Shown here in pieces: positions 9,274-17,118 of a stretch of DNA of 64,000 bases. Both the position numbers and the translations under genes were made by a program. The stretch lies in the NCBI GenBank assembly GCA_039029315.1, contig JBCCGK010000014.1:1-64000 (forward strand). Reading direction: 5' to 3'. Under the pieces are notes generated by a model, which worked only from the letters and a program-made list of their open reading frames with translations, was not told the DNA's origin and did no database searches. Origin of the DNA: JBCCCJ01 sp039029315 (lineage in GTDB: Bacteria; Bacteroidota; Bacteroidia; J057). Position 1 is the first letter of the stretch; every line of letters starts with the position of its first letter.

Positions 9274-9615
9274 ATGTCGTTTTCACTTGGCAAATTAATC
9301 GAGGAAAAGTTCCAAGAAAGTCGTCTGACCAAGACAAAATTTGCAGAGCTCATCCATACCTCTCGCTCCCATCTCTACACCATTTTCACTCGTGATGATA
9401 TCAACACTGATCAACTCATTAGAATTTCCCAGGTGTTGAAGTACAACTTCTTCCAACATTTTGCTGATCAGTTTAACCAGTATCCGCCCCGAAACGAAAC
9501 TGTTGACCAAGGGGCCGAACTAAATGAACAGCAACACAGAATCGCAGCATTAGAACAGGAAAATACCTATCTCAAAGAGATCAACAACCTCCTGAAAGAG
9601 AAGTTAGAAAAGTAA
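9274..9615 (+). CDS. HTH transcriptional regulator with C-terminal coiled coil
   Basis: The protein has 113 residues. An N-terminal helix-turn-helix of XRE/DNA-binding type spans about 5-60 ('LIEEKFQESRLTKTKFAELI ... SRSHLYTIFTRDDINTDQLIRISQVL'). The tail is a short coiled coil ('LNEQQHRIAALEQENTYLKE'). It is probably a dimeric repressor of the divergent HEPN-like operon and of itself. The ATG at 9274 is preferred over one six codons upstream because the domain begins right after it. The reading frame may be extended by 20 codons through a -1 shift at the A-run GAAAAG before the stop (see findings). Confidence 0.75.
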   Translation: MSFSLGKLIEEKFQESRLTKTKFAELIHTSRSHLYTIFTRDDINTDQLIRISQVLKYNFFQHFADQFNQYPPRNETVDQGAELNEQQHRIAALEQENTYLKEINNLLKEKLEK

Positions 9616-9710
9616 GTGTCGAGCAAGACATCAAGAATGGCAAGCAAGAAGCACTGCTTGAAAGATTGAACAATTAAACTCAAAGAAATCTTACTTAGAA
9701 ATAACAAAAC

Positions 9711-9736
9711 ACAAGCCAGACAATGATCTGACTTGT
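9711..9736 (-). terminator. Terminator hairpin downstream of the 9762-10106 gene
   Basis: The stem is ACAAGCCAGA / TCTGACTTGT with one mismatch. On the minus strand it is followed by a T-rich stretch (gttttgttatttc) and lies 25 bp after the stop codon at 9762. Confidence 0.6.
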
Positions 9737-9761
9737 GCATAGTTTCTCGTCCTTCTTCTGA

Positions 9762-10106
9762 TTAGTTGATAATATCTTCTTGTTCCTGATTAGGAACATC
9801 TTTGATGATATACACTCCATCCCTGAACATATTCAAATTCAGGTACTTTTGATATTGGGTTTGCTTCGTAAAACCAACCAAATACCTCTTTGTAACTTCC
9901 TCATCACCTTTGATGAAGGAATCAAGTACCAAAACTTTGGCAAAACTTTGATCTTCTTCATTTGGTTCGATCCGAAGATCCAAATTTGGGAACATATACA
10001 GATACAGTTCATCCTGATGTATTTCTCCGATAGGTTTTAGGTCCTTAACCTTTTCACCTTGATCATTGATAAACTCCCTCTGTGCGTATATGAGTTCATT
10101 TTGCAT
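9762..10106 (-). CDS. Hypothetical protein
   Basis: The product has 114 residues from the ATG at 10106; a TTG four codons upstream is less likely. It is soluble and acidic, without recognisable motifs, and appears as a small beta-rich domain ('DELYLYMFPNLDLRIEP', 'AKVLVLDSF', 'RYLVGFTKQ'). It is monocistronic, with its own terminator downstream and two terminators upstream that separate it from the serine recombinase. I do not recognise it. Confidence 0.5.
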   Translation of the reverse strand: MQNELIYAQREFINDQGEKVKDLKPIGEIHQDELYLYMFPNLDLRIEPNEEDQSFAKVLVLDSFIKGDEEVTKRYLVGFTKQTQYQKYLNLNMFRDGVYIIKDVPNQEQEDIIN

Positions 10107-10170
10107 ATGACAATACAATCGCTAGGCTAATAATTACCAAGTAGCACTTTAGACATAGGTACTGAGAAAC

Positions 10171-10202
10171 AAAAAAGCCCATGTTTTTCTAACAAAAGGC
10201 CT
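10171..10202 (-). terminator. Rho-independent terminator, minus strand (copy 1)
   Basis: Read on the minus strand, a GGCC...GGGC-type stem with an inner TGTT-agaa-AACA helix is followed by a run of six or more T. It is closely related in sequence to the next terminator at 10291-10324, so the two look like a duplicated unit. Confidence 0.6.
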
Positions 10203-10290
10203 CAAATACAAAGCTCAGTAGAGATAGATCATGAGATGATGGATTAAGCTTATAATTATCAAAGAGCTACTTCTCCTGATATTTTAACCA

Positions 10291-10324
10291 AAAGAAAAAG
10301 CCCGTGTTCTTCAAACAAATGGCT
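10291..10324 (-). terminator. Rho-independent terminator, minus strand (copy 2)
   Basis: On the minus strand, AGCC-attTGTTtgaagAACAcg-GGCT is followed by TTTTTCTTTT. It lies about 300 bp after the stop of the serine recombinase and probably ends its transcript. The 10325-10627 stretch holds nothing else that I can support. Confidence 0.65.
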
Positions 10325-10627
10325 CTGAGCAAAACTTATGAATGACAACTCTGGAAGGGCTAAACTCCAAAGCAAAAGAAGTATACTTTGAAATTGGATT
10401 GCTGTCAGACATGTCTGTGGAAAAATATGGCACTGCTTCGGAAGAATAAGATGAAGAGGTTACAAAAAGTAAATTGGGAATATGTGTTCAATAGTTTCTG
10501 TGATATATTACTGTGGGAGCTTATTGAGCCGGATGGCAATTTCGCCTCATTTGGATCAAGGAGACCTCACCTATGAATTTTTATCACAGGTCTTCACTTT
10601 CACTAATGACAAAAGATCACTGGTGAA

Positions 10628-12553
10628 TTATTCCGCCAAAAATGATTCTAGTCCGAAAAGTGTTGAATTTCTTAGGTTTTCATAAAACAAATCATTGCCA
10701 GATTCTGATAGAATGGAGGTTCGGGCTTCTTGAACTACTCTCCGCCCTAGGTAAGAAAGGTCTGAATTTGCCTCAAAACCTTTATTTTTCAAGCTGTTTT
10801 TGGGTTCGGGCCGGGTAATACTGCCATTGCTCAAATTTTGCCCTAAAGCTTCAAAAGGTGTTGTAGAATAAGGATTTTTCTTGGGTTCGGGCCATTCCTG
10901 TCTTGCCTCAAAATCTTCATCAAATCCTTTGATCATAAACAAGGTTTCAGGGAAATCAATATGGATTTTCTTCTCAGTAATCCGAATTCGTGTGTCAAAT
11001 AGGAGGAGTAATGAACGCCTGAATTCGCTACTATTCTTCCATGTCCTTGCAGCATGTTCGCCAAAGTTGAGGAGAAGCAACATCCGTTCATGCCAATCAG
11101 ATATTTTTTCTTCTACAATTACAATCTCTTTCTTTTGATTGTTAATTGCTGTTTCAAGCCGAGCTTTATGTTCTGCATAATGCTGCTCACTTACTTCTTT
11201 GGCAATTTTTAAGCCGACCAATTCCGAAACTTCTCCTTCTAATGTAGCCAGACGATCACGCTTTGATTTGAGGATGCTTTTGTGGGCATTGCTTTCCCAC
11301 AGGTGTTGTGTTTGAAGATGTTTCCGCATAAGAGCAGCAAATCCATGTTTAATCTCTAATGACTGTAATGCTTGTTCAATTTGAGTTTCGATGTCCTCTA
11401 CATTAACGCTTGGTCTTCCATATGTACATTTTTTGCTATTACACCGGAGATACTTCTTATCAATCACACTTGGGTTCTTCATTTTGGATACTGGCGTTTT
11501 GCACTTTGGACAGACTTGTGATGTCTTGATTGAGAATTTGCATTTTCGCCCCTTCTTTTGGCAAACGGTACAGATCACTTGTTGTTTGTGATCTGTTGTC
11601 ATGCCAGCCCCACAAGCACATGCAAAAATTGCATTATACAGATGGTTGTATCGATTCTCCTTTGCTTTATTCGTTTGACGACCCTTCATGATCAGCAAAA
11701 GTTGGATTCGGTCATACTCTTTTCCGGTTCTGAGTTTTTGATGCTTAGCGTCAGCATAGTATTGATCATTCCAGGTAAAGCCTTCATGATAAAAGGGATT
11801 CCTAAAGAAATCGCAGAAAAACTTCGTAGTATATGGTTTGCCTGTTCTTGGGTTGGTCAGACCTTTTTCCGCGGCTAGTCGTCTGATATCCTCTATGGAA
11901 TAGTTTCCTGTCAGCATAGCTTGATCGAGTTTCGCCAGTTTGGTGAAGATGGGCTGATCAATAATGATCTCATCATCCGTTCCAAAACGAAATTCCCGAC
12001 TGTGTAAAAAGGGATTATGCTTATACCCAGCAGGCAGGAGGGCCGCCGGATACCAACCTCGTTCTACCTTGTCATTCAGACCCCGCTTTACATCCTTACC
12101 AAGCTTATGAATGTAGGCATGATGACGCGCAAATTCGTTTGATAGGGTCTCAGGAGACTCTAGATTTGTAAAGATGCGACCAAAGGTAAAAATACACTCC
12201 AATACCTGCTCTTGATATACCATCTCAATTATTTCTGCCGAATCACTAGGATTACGAGAGAGCCGACTGGTATCCCAGGAAACGATACCACAACGTTTTC
12301 CTTCTTTGGCAGCTTGACGGATCGCCGCCAGAAGATCATAAAAAGCTGTCCGCTTATCTTTTTTCTTGGCCGAGCATTGTTCCTTAAAATAGCGATCTGT
12401 CGGAATGTCAAATTTGGTTCCGTTGTGCTGTTCACCGAAAATGTATTTCTCTTGTGAAGGGATAGAGGCTACTTGCCTTTCGTCCTGGGTGGTAGATTTT
12501 CGGGCATAGCCAAAGAGCGTAAGTCCGTTAAAATCAAAATGATAAAGGTGCAT
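10628..12553 (-). CDS. Large serine recombinase (site-specific integrase/resolvase family)
   Basis: The protein has 641 residues. The resolvase catalytic domain has 'LFGYARKST' with nucleophile serine S20 and the arginine motif 'WDTSRLSRNPSDSAEI'. A recombinase domain follows (about 165-290, 'AAEKGLTNPRTGKPYT'), then a zinc ribbon with many cysteine pairs (CACGAG, CTVC, CPKC, CNSKKC, about 315-385), a coiled coil (about 430-490) and a C-terminal extension. Enzymes of this architecture integrate, excise or mobilise DNA through a serine-linked intermediate. It is a second recombinase in the island besides the tyrosine integrase at the right end, so it may come from a nested mobile element. The start codon is 18 bp from an unusual block of interleaved inverted repeats (12572-12673) that could be its recombination or control site. 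Confidence 0.9.
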   Translation of the reverse strand: MHLYHFDFNGLTLFGYARKSTTQDERQVASIPSQEKYIFGEQHNGTKFDIPTDRYFKEQCSAKKKDKRTAFYDLLAAIRQAAKEGKRCGIVSWDTSRLSRNPSDSAEIIEMVYQEQVLECIFTFGRIFTNLESPETLSNEFARHHAYIHKLGKDVKRGLNDKVERGWYPAALLPAGYKHNPFLHSREFRFGTDDEIIIDQPIFTKLAKLDQAMLTGNYSIEDIRRLAAEKGLTNPRTGKPYTTKFFCDFFRNPFYHEGFTWNDQYYADAKHQKLRTGKEYDRIQLLLIMKGRQTNKAKENRYNHLYNAIFACACGAGMTTDHKQQVICTVCQKKGRKCKFSIKTSQVCPKCKTPVSKMKNPSVIDKKYLRCNSKKCTYGRPSVNVEDIETQIEQALQSLEIKHGFAALMRKHLQTQHLWESNAHKSILKSKRDRLATLEGEVSELVGLKIAKEVSEQHYAEHKARLETAINNQKKEIVIVEEKISDWHERMLLLLNFGEHAARTWKNSSEFRRSLLLLFDTRIRITEKKIHIDFPETLFMIKGFDEDFEARQEWPEPKKNPYSTTPFEALGQNLSNGSITRPEPKNSLKNKGFEANSDLSYLGRRVVQEARTSILSESGNDLFYENLRNSTLFGLESFLAE

Positions 12554-12571
12554 ACGAGAGAGAAGCGAAAA

Positions 12572-12673
12572 CCCAAAAGCGAGGTAGCCATATCAGATTA
12601 AGTCGCAAAACAGTAATCTAGACTACCTCACTTTTGGGCTTAATCTGATAATGAATTGTGATTACTGTTTTGC
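12572..12673. repeat. Three interleaved inverted repeats in order A-B-C-A'-B'-C'
   Basis: A is CCCAAAAGCGAGGTAG (12572-12587) and A' is CTACCTCACTTTTGGG (12623-12638, 15 of 16). B is TATCAGATTAAG (12591-12602) and B' is CTTAATCTGATA (12639-12650, exact). C is GCAAAACAGTAATC (12605-12618) and C' is GATTACTGTTTTGC (12660-12673, exact). Each right-hand unit is the reverse complement of its partner, but the order of the three is kept rather than reversed, so this is not a simple palindrome. Half-site centres are 48-55 bp apart for all three. The block fills the gap between the serine recombinase and the next gene upstream. Confidence 0.85.
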
Positions 12674-12685
12674 ATGTTCAGTATA

Positions 12686-12994
12686 TCAGTTCATATTCTT
12701 TTTGCAACGCTTCCAGACCCGCCATTCCTGTAACATCTGATCCCAAAACCGATACGGAATATCAGTATGAAAGGGAGCGTTGGCATAGACTCCAGTGAGA
12801 TACTTGGCTTGATATTCTTTTGGATCGGAATACTGGATCACGATGAACTGACCATTTTTCCAATGGGCAGCTTCCTTTTCGACCATGAGCTTATCAAAAT
12901 AGCCAGCTTGTTCTAACTCCTTGCCGAAATACTCTAACTGTCTCTCTGTAAAGAAATTCTTCGCATCAACAGAACTATCTTGAATACGGGGCAT
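12686..12994 (-). CDS. Hypothetical protein downstream of the replication-type gene
   Basis: The product has 102 residues and is aromatic-rich and soluble ('FFTERQLEYFGKELEQAGYFDKLM', 'HWKNGQFIVIQYSDPKEYQAKYL'). It is not recognised. It starts 6 bp after the stop of the replication-initiator-like gene and is almost certainly cotranscribed with it, so a role in island maintenance or replication control is a fair guess. Confidence 0.55.
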   Translation of the reverse strand: MPRIQDSSVDAKNFFTERQLEYFGKELEQAGYFDKLMVEKEAAHWKNGQFIVIQYSDPKEYQAKYLTGVYANAPFHTDIPYRFWDQMLQEWRVWKRCKKNMN

Positions 12995-13000
12995 ACGATG

Positions 13001-13708
13001 TTAGGAAGTTAGATGCTTGTAAATCGTTCCAACGGTAAAGCGGGGAAAGACATTGAGGAGGTAAGTAACTGTTTTTGTGATTTGGGTATCAGAAAAATGC
13101 TGAACCTTCTTGGCTGCTTCCAGGTGCCGCTCAACTGCCAGATCAGCTTGATCTTTACTGGAAAACGTCAAGCCTTTTTTCTCAAAGAAGTAGGCAATGA
13201 TGTTATGTGGCCGATATGGGCTATCATGAAGATGATTCACATAATCATTCCAGACAAAATGATGTGTTGTCTGATTGTCTGTAGTATGAGTGTCTGTTGT
13301 ACTGTGAAGATTCTTCACAGGTCTGATGTCCTTTTCTTCACAGGTTGATGAAGTATGTTCATAGGGGAGGCCATCAGATCGACGCAATAATTGACTGAAG
13401 TAGAGACGTTGCTTACCCGAACGATCTTTGGCGGATTTAAGTTCTTTCCCTGTACTGTCTACAACCCGAATCAGCTTACGATCTACCAATCGTGAAATCG
13501 CATGAGCAATGGAACGATTGGAGCATCCGGTTTTTTGTCGTAATTGCTTGCCCGAGATCCAATCTGTGCCTTTATACTGCTTGCCTTTCCGATAGCCCAA
13601 GGTTTGTCTGATAATTACCAGGAAGACTTTCAACTCACCGATACTTAACTGAGAGAGATATTCATCAAATACTTCATCAGGGACTGGTGTCATTCGGTAC
13701 AATGGCAT
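13001..13708 (-). CDS. Replication-protein-O-like winged-helix protein
   Basis: The protein has 235 residues. The N-terminal 110 residues fit the phage replication protein O / RepA winged-helix pattern: 'LYRMTPVPDEVFDEYLSQLS', 'ELKVFLVIIRQTLGYRKG', then 'ISGKQLRQKTGCSNRSIAHA' and 'ISRLVDRKLIRVV'. A threonine- and histidine-rich linker (about 120-150) separates a C-terminal helical part. Such proteins bind an origin and recruit a helicase, or act as regulators in integrative elements. It is first in a two-gene unit with 12686-12994. The order fits a plasmid-like replication or maintenance module inside the island. The assignment is by motif only. Confidence 0.65.
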   Translation of the reverse strand: MPLYRMTPVPDEVFDEYLSQLSIGELKVFLVIIRQTLGYRKGKQYKGTDWISGKQLRQKTGCSNRSIAHAISRLVDRKLIRVVDSTGKELKSAKDRSGKQRLYFSQLLRRSDGLPYEHTSSTCEEKDIRPVKNLHSTTDTHTTDNQTTHHFVWNDYVNHLHDSPYRPHNIIAYFFEKKGLTFSSKDQADLAVERHLEAAKKVQHFSDTQITKTVTYLLNVFPRFTVGTIYKHLTS

Positions 13709-13756
13709 AGGATAGCTAGATGAGATGAGTAATCCTTGAAATAGTTTTCAACTGAC

Positions 13757-13918
13757 TTACTCATGACTGTCTAATTTTTTCCCGTGGGTGTGTACCAGGT
13801 CAATCAATTGGTACAGCCGATCGAATTCGGCAATGGCATCTTCGGTACTGATGTCTCGACCAAAGTACATTTTCCACAGCTCTTGAAACTCTTGGATAAT
13901 TTCAGGTGAAATTTTCAT
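13757..13918 (-). CDS. Short hypothetical protein
   Basis: The product has 53 residues from the ATG at 13918 ('MKISPEIIQEFQELWKMYFG'), or 65 if it starts at 13954. It is helical and acidic, of the kind seen as small regulators in mobile elements. A perfect 9-bp palindrome at 13946-13964 overlaps the upstream ATG, so the downstream start, with the palindrome as operator, is preferred. No family is recognised. Confidence 0.45.
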   Translation of the reverse strand: MKISPEIIQEFQELWKMYFGRDISTEDAIAEFDRLYQLIDLVHTHGKKLDSHE

Positions 13919-13945
13919 TGTGATTCTGGAAGGACGAGAAACTGG

Positions 13946-13964
13946 ATAGACCATGATGGTCTAT
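13946..13964. promoter_or_regulatory. Perfect palindrome, probable operator
   Basis: ATAGACCAT-g-ATGGTCTAT is a perfect 9-bp dyad just upstream of the short gene on the minus strand and about 240 bp upstream of the replication-type gene. It is a plausible regulator binding site for this module. Confidence 0.45.
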
Positions 13965-14210
13965 CTAATCTTACATATTTGGATTTGAGAAGAAGGTCTT
14001 CAACTCATGAAGGCTGAATACTCGACTGATGTGGAATTTTATGCAAACACTCAGATCAAGGCAGGTTACCTTGATCCTGGCTCTTGATGAAGTAACTTTC
14101 AGATTGAAAGCTCTAGCTTAGGTAGCTAAAACTGGTTGTAGTGTATTGTTAATAATGTTGGATCGCAAGAGGTAATTGGGGATAAAAGGAGTTGCCAGTG
14201 GAATCTGTAA

Positions 14211-14423
14211 GAGGCGGCTCTATTTTTTTTAAATTATTTCAATACGCAAATAGGCTGCAACAACTTCTCCACCAGAGGAAAATCCTATCACCTCCAGGCA
14301 GTCATTGACTCATATAGGGACATATGGCTTAAAGAAAGATACCTTGCTAGCATCGCAAGAGAACTCCAAAAATCTGTAGTGAAAGTGATGTTGAACCAGT
14401 TTCGAACGAAATTAGGGACATAG
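14211..14423 (+). pseudogene. Coding-like remnant without a start codon
   Basis: One frame is open for 70 codons and reads like protein ('STRGKSYHLQAVIDSY', 'WLKERYLASIARELQKS', 'VMLNQFRTKLGT') but has no start codon before the last 14 codons and no usable upstream extension. It may be the 3' end of a lost gene. I cannot name its family. The rest of 13965-14547 shows nothing else that I can support. Confidence 0.3.
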
Positions 14424-14547
14424 TTTCTAGCGGATTGTGCATTATTTGGAGAGAAGGGAGTCTATTTTTTATATTATAACTTTCTCAGTTGAAGTATACT
14501 CCAGATCAGTTTATTCGAAATCCACCTTTCCAATCAACAAAAACACT

Positions 14548-15630
14548 ATGTCTCAACATAGAATCTGCACAATAATTACATGTATAATTTGTTCACTTCC
14601 CCTGTTGTTAAGTGCTCAAAATCTCCAAGTCAATAAACATGGAGAAACGTGGCCTCAAATCAAACAGCGGAGTAAATTGATAAAAAAAGTCTCTAAAAAA
14701 GGAGGGCCATACAGTATATTAGACAGCTTGGCTAAGCTGAATATATCTTTTTCACAATATGTAGATATTCCTATTGAGAGAGATGACACTGTCATGATGA
14801 AATACTTTTTAAACCATTTCGATGAAGAGGCAAAAGAATATGCAGCATTTACAGCTGCGCTGAGAAATAAACCAATAGCATTGAAGCTTCTTTTTAGACA
14901 CGGAGTAGATCCTCGGATGAAAAACTACGAAGGAAAAACACTAATAGAGATAGCACGTATTGGAGGGTCTTTTTCTTCGAGTACAACTAATCTCATATAT
15001 GGAAGTATTAGAGAAACGGAGCAAAAAGATTTAGAGAACGGTCCTATGATTTTTAAATCCGAATTTCTCCCTGAGATAGAATTGATATTCGGTGAATTAA
15101 ACTCAAAACCTCTCTATGATTCATCTATACAATCTAATGTTCCTTTCAAGCTGGATTTGACACTATTGGGACATGATGGTTTTACATCATTTGATATGTA
15201 TTTTTTTGTTGACATAAAAAACTCATTATTAAAGGGTTTTGATCCCGAAAATGTTATTTGGACTACTAAATTTAGCGGGAACTCTTTCAAGAGGAGTGAT
15301 TATCCAAGAATACCAGGCAATCTTGATTCAAATGCTGATTTTTTCGAATTTTTTGTTGAAAAACAATTCCTCGAAAGGATGCCAATTGGCTTAAGGAAAA
15401 TGTTATTAGAGTCAAATGAAAAGAAAAAAATAATTACACTAAATGTCGTAACAAATATAACCGCAGAATCTACAGTTAAAACTTTTTCTTCCAATTCTGA
15501 TGAAAAGATATCAACTTTCAATGGCAAATCTTTTCATACCCCTTTCATTGTAAATCCACGTCGTGGAGGGAAGAATTTCGATTTTTATTTATCCCTTGGT
15601 CTGCTGGAGTGCTTTGTATCAGAAAAATGA
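14548..15630 (+). CDS. Exported protein with an ankyrin-like repeat, function unknown
   Basis: The protein has 360 residues from the ATG at 14548, which starts a classic signal peptide (MSQHRICTIITCIICSLPLLLSAQN). Residues about 75-140 contain one clear ankyrin-like unit ('AAFTAALRNKPIALKLLFRH', then 'DPRMKNYEGKTLIEIAR') after a weaker one. The remaining 220 residues are beta-rich and unrecognised ('PFKLDLTLLGHDGFTSFDMYFF'). The DNA is distinctly AT-rich, as in the following EAD11/FISUMP pair, and differs from the mobilisation genes, which suggests a separately acquired cargo block (14.5-18.1 kb). It is probably periplasmic or extracellular. Confidence 0.65.
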   Translation: MSQHRICTIITCIICSLPLLLSAQNLQVNKHGETWPQIKQRSKLIKKVSKKGGPYSILDSLAKLNISFSQYVDIPIERDDTVMMKYFLNHFDEEAKEYAAFTAALRNKPIALKLLFRHGVDPRMKNYEGKTLIEIARIGGSFSSSTTNLIYGSIRETEQKDLENGPMIFKSEFLPEIELIFGELNSKPLYDSSIQSNVPFKLDLTLLGHDGFTSFDMYFFVDIKNSLLKGFDPENVIWTTKFSGNSFKRSDYPRIPGNLDSNADFFEFFVEKQFLERMPIGLRKMLLESNEKKKIITLNVVTNITAESTVKTFSSNSDEKISTFNGKSFHTPFIVNPRRGGKNFDFYLSLGLLECFVSEK

Positions 15631-15840
15631 AGCGATCTCTTTCTATCGAATAGTAAAATCTATTTGGAAATAATCCTGCGTGCAATCCGCTAGACTGCCT
15701 CAGAAAAATGGGCTGATAAACAATAAATCGAACTCAATTTTATCCAGGGATATACCCAGAATGGTTCTAAAATAGCTACTGAATTGTACTCAGATTAATT
15801 TGGAATTTTGCACTTTCCATAGAAGTAATAAGTTATCCAA

Positions 15841-16057
15841 TCCCCCTCCCTGCAAAATCCGGTGATGTTTCATAAAAAATGCGAAACGCCTTCACCGGAT
15901 TTCTCATTCGGAACCAACTCTGACAGTCAAAGGTGTTCCTCATTCGGCCAACGCAGAGGGGGATCGGAGCAAGATTGCAAATTGACGGTCAGTTATTGAC
16001 ACGAAACATCTATTTGCGATCTTGGTAAGGGAGAGATCCCTTACGATCCCTTTTTTT
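15841..16057. repeat. Intergenic region dense in inverted repeats
   Basis: The region holds several dyads: AAATCCGGTGA/TCACCGGATTT (15855-15865, 15892-15902) enclosing GTTTC/GAAAC (15867-15871, 15883-15887); CAAGATTGCAAAT/ATTTGCGATCTTG (15970-15982, 16012-16024, one mismatch); TAAGGGA-gaga-TCCCTTA (16026-16043) followed after 7 nt by seven T; and a direct repeat CTCATTCGG (15903-15911, 15939-15947). It separates two convergent genes. The last hairpin may be a terminator for the plus-strand gene. The rest is more than termination needs and could be an origin of transfer or replication (inference). Confidence 0.6.
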
Positions 16058-16107
16058 ATAGTTTATGAAAGTTTATGTGTCCAATTTATATGAGTTTTCT
16101 TTCCCTA

Positions 16108-17106
16108 TTAATAATCCCTATAGCCTTTAACACAACGTACAGAGTATAATTTTCCCGGCCAAGTCTCCAAAAAGGAAGGAATTTTTTTAGTATGGAGCAG
16201 TTTTTTTCTGAAAACTTTTTCAGACGAAGATTTAAATTTTCTAGCATAAATGTACTGAGATTCAAGTAAATCTATTTTTCCGTCAAAAGCCCAGAAGTAA
16301 GCACTATAGCCGTAGGGAGAAGACCTGTAAATACTTCCACTTTTAGTTAAAAAACCAGCAAGATTCACATCAAACCCAGAGTCTCCACCTAGTTTTAATT
16401 TGTTTGCGATAAAACGCCTATGTTTTTTATTTGCTATTAGAGGTATAAGGTTATAAAATTTTGATGTGTCCTCGGGAATCATTCCAAAATACTTTTCAAG
16501 AGTTCGCCATTCATAATCACTGGAAAGATGCCAGCCCTTAGGGCAAGCCTCTAAAGCAGCTTCAATAGTATAATAACGACCAAACTCATCACAATTTTTT
16601 ACATCATTGTTTCTACAGCAAGAACCAGGCACGGGAGAATTAAGGTTTTCTGCCATCCAAGTTAGATTGCCAATCTTCATAGTTCTATATATTTGTCCTG
16701 ATACTTTGTCAACACAAGAACTGTCAAAGAATACACTACCTAACTGATTGTAAGGAGCTTTTTTATCTAAGACTGAATCTTTAAGGAGATCATTATTTCT
16801 CATATTTGAGAATTTGTCTAGATGTTCAATCGAATCTTTAAATACCTGGTATTTTTTATTTTCTTTACTTATTGAATCGATTAGCTCGTTTTTTCTCTGC
16901 TCGTTAAGATTCAATTGAAGAATTGAATCTTGAAGTCCTTGTTTTGTTGAATTCACGCTTTTCATAATCAGGTTAAGCGTACTTAACGCAGTATCTTTCG
17001 ATACAGTATCTTTGGTTGATCCCGGTTGACAAAAAGATTGTAATTGGAAAAATAAAAGTATTACTACGAAAATTGAGAATATTTTAATATCATACTTCAT
17101 ATTCAT
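16108..17106 (-). CDS. Exported FISUMP-domain protein (Fibrobacter succinogenes major paralogous domain)
   Basis: The protein has 332 residues. It has a signal peptide (FSIFVVILLFFQLQSFCQPG), then a coiled-coil-like segment about 40-110, then a FISUMP domain from about 130 to the end: 'YRTMKIGNLTWMAENLN', 'CDEFGRYYTIEAALEACPKG', 'WHLSSDYEWRTLEKY', 'GFLTKSGSIY', 'LYSVRCVKG'. FISUMP domains are cysteine-containing extracellular beta-rich domains distantly related in fold to C-type-lectin/formylglycine-enzyme-like domains and often act in binding. It starts 12 bp after the EAD11 gene and forms an operon with it. The two proteins both have coiled coils that could pair across or outside the inner membrane. 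Confidence 0.8.
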   Translation of the reverse strand: MNMKYDIKIFSIFVVILLFFQLQSFCQPGSTKDTVSKDTALSTLNLIMKSVNSTKQGLQDSILQLNLNEQRKNELIDSISKENKKYQVFKDSIEHLDKFSNMRNNDLLKDSVLDKKAPYNQLGSVFFDSSCVDKVSGQIYRTMKIGNLTWMAENLNSPVPGSCCRNNDVKNCDEFGRYYTIEAALEACPKGWHLSSDYEWRTLEKYFGMIPEDTSKFYNLIPLIANKKHRRFIANKLKLGGDSGFDVNLAGFLTKSGSIYRSSPYGYSAYFWAFDGKIDLLESQYIYARKFKSSSEKVFRKKLLHTKKIPSFLETWPGKLYSVRCVKGYRDY

Positions 17107-17118
17107 TTTTTTGCGGAC

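Noticed and set aside
10160..10330. Short repeat pair that could be read as a CRISPR remnant
   Set aside because: There are only two imperfect units, and each forms a rho-independent terminator on the minus strand; no spacers or cas genes occur anywhere in the window.
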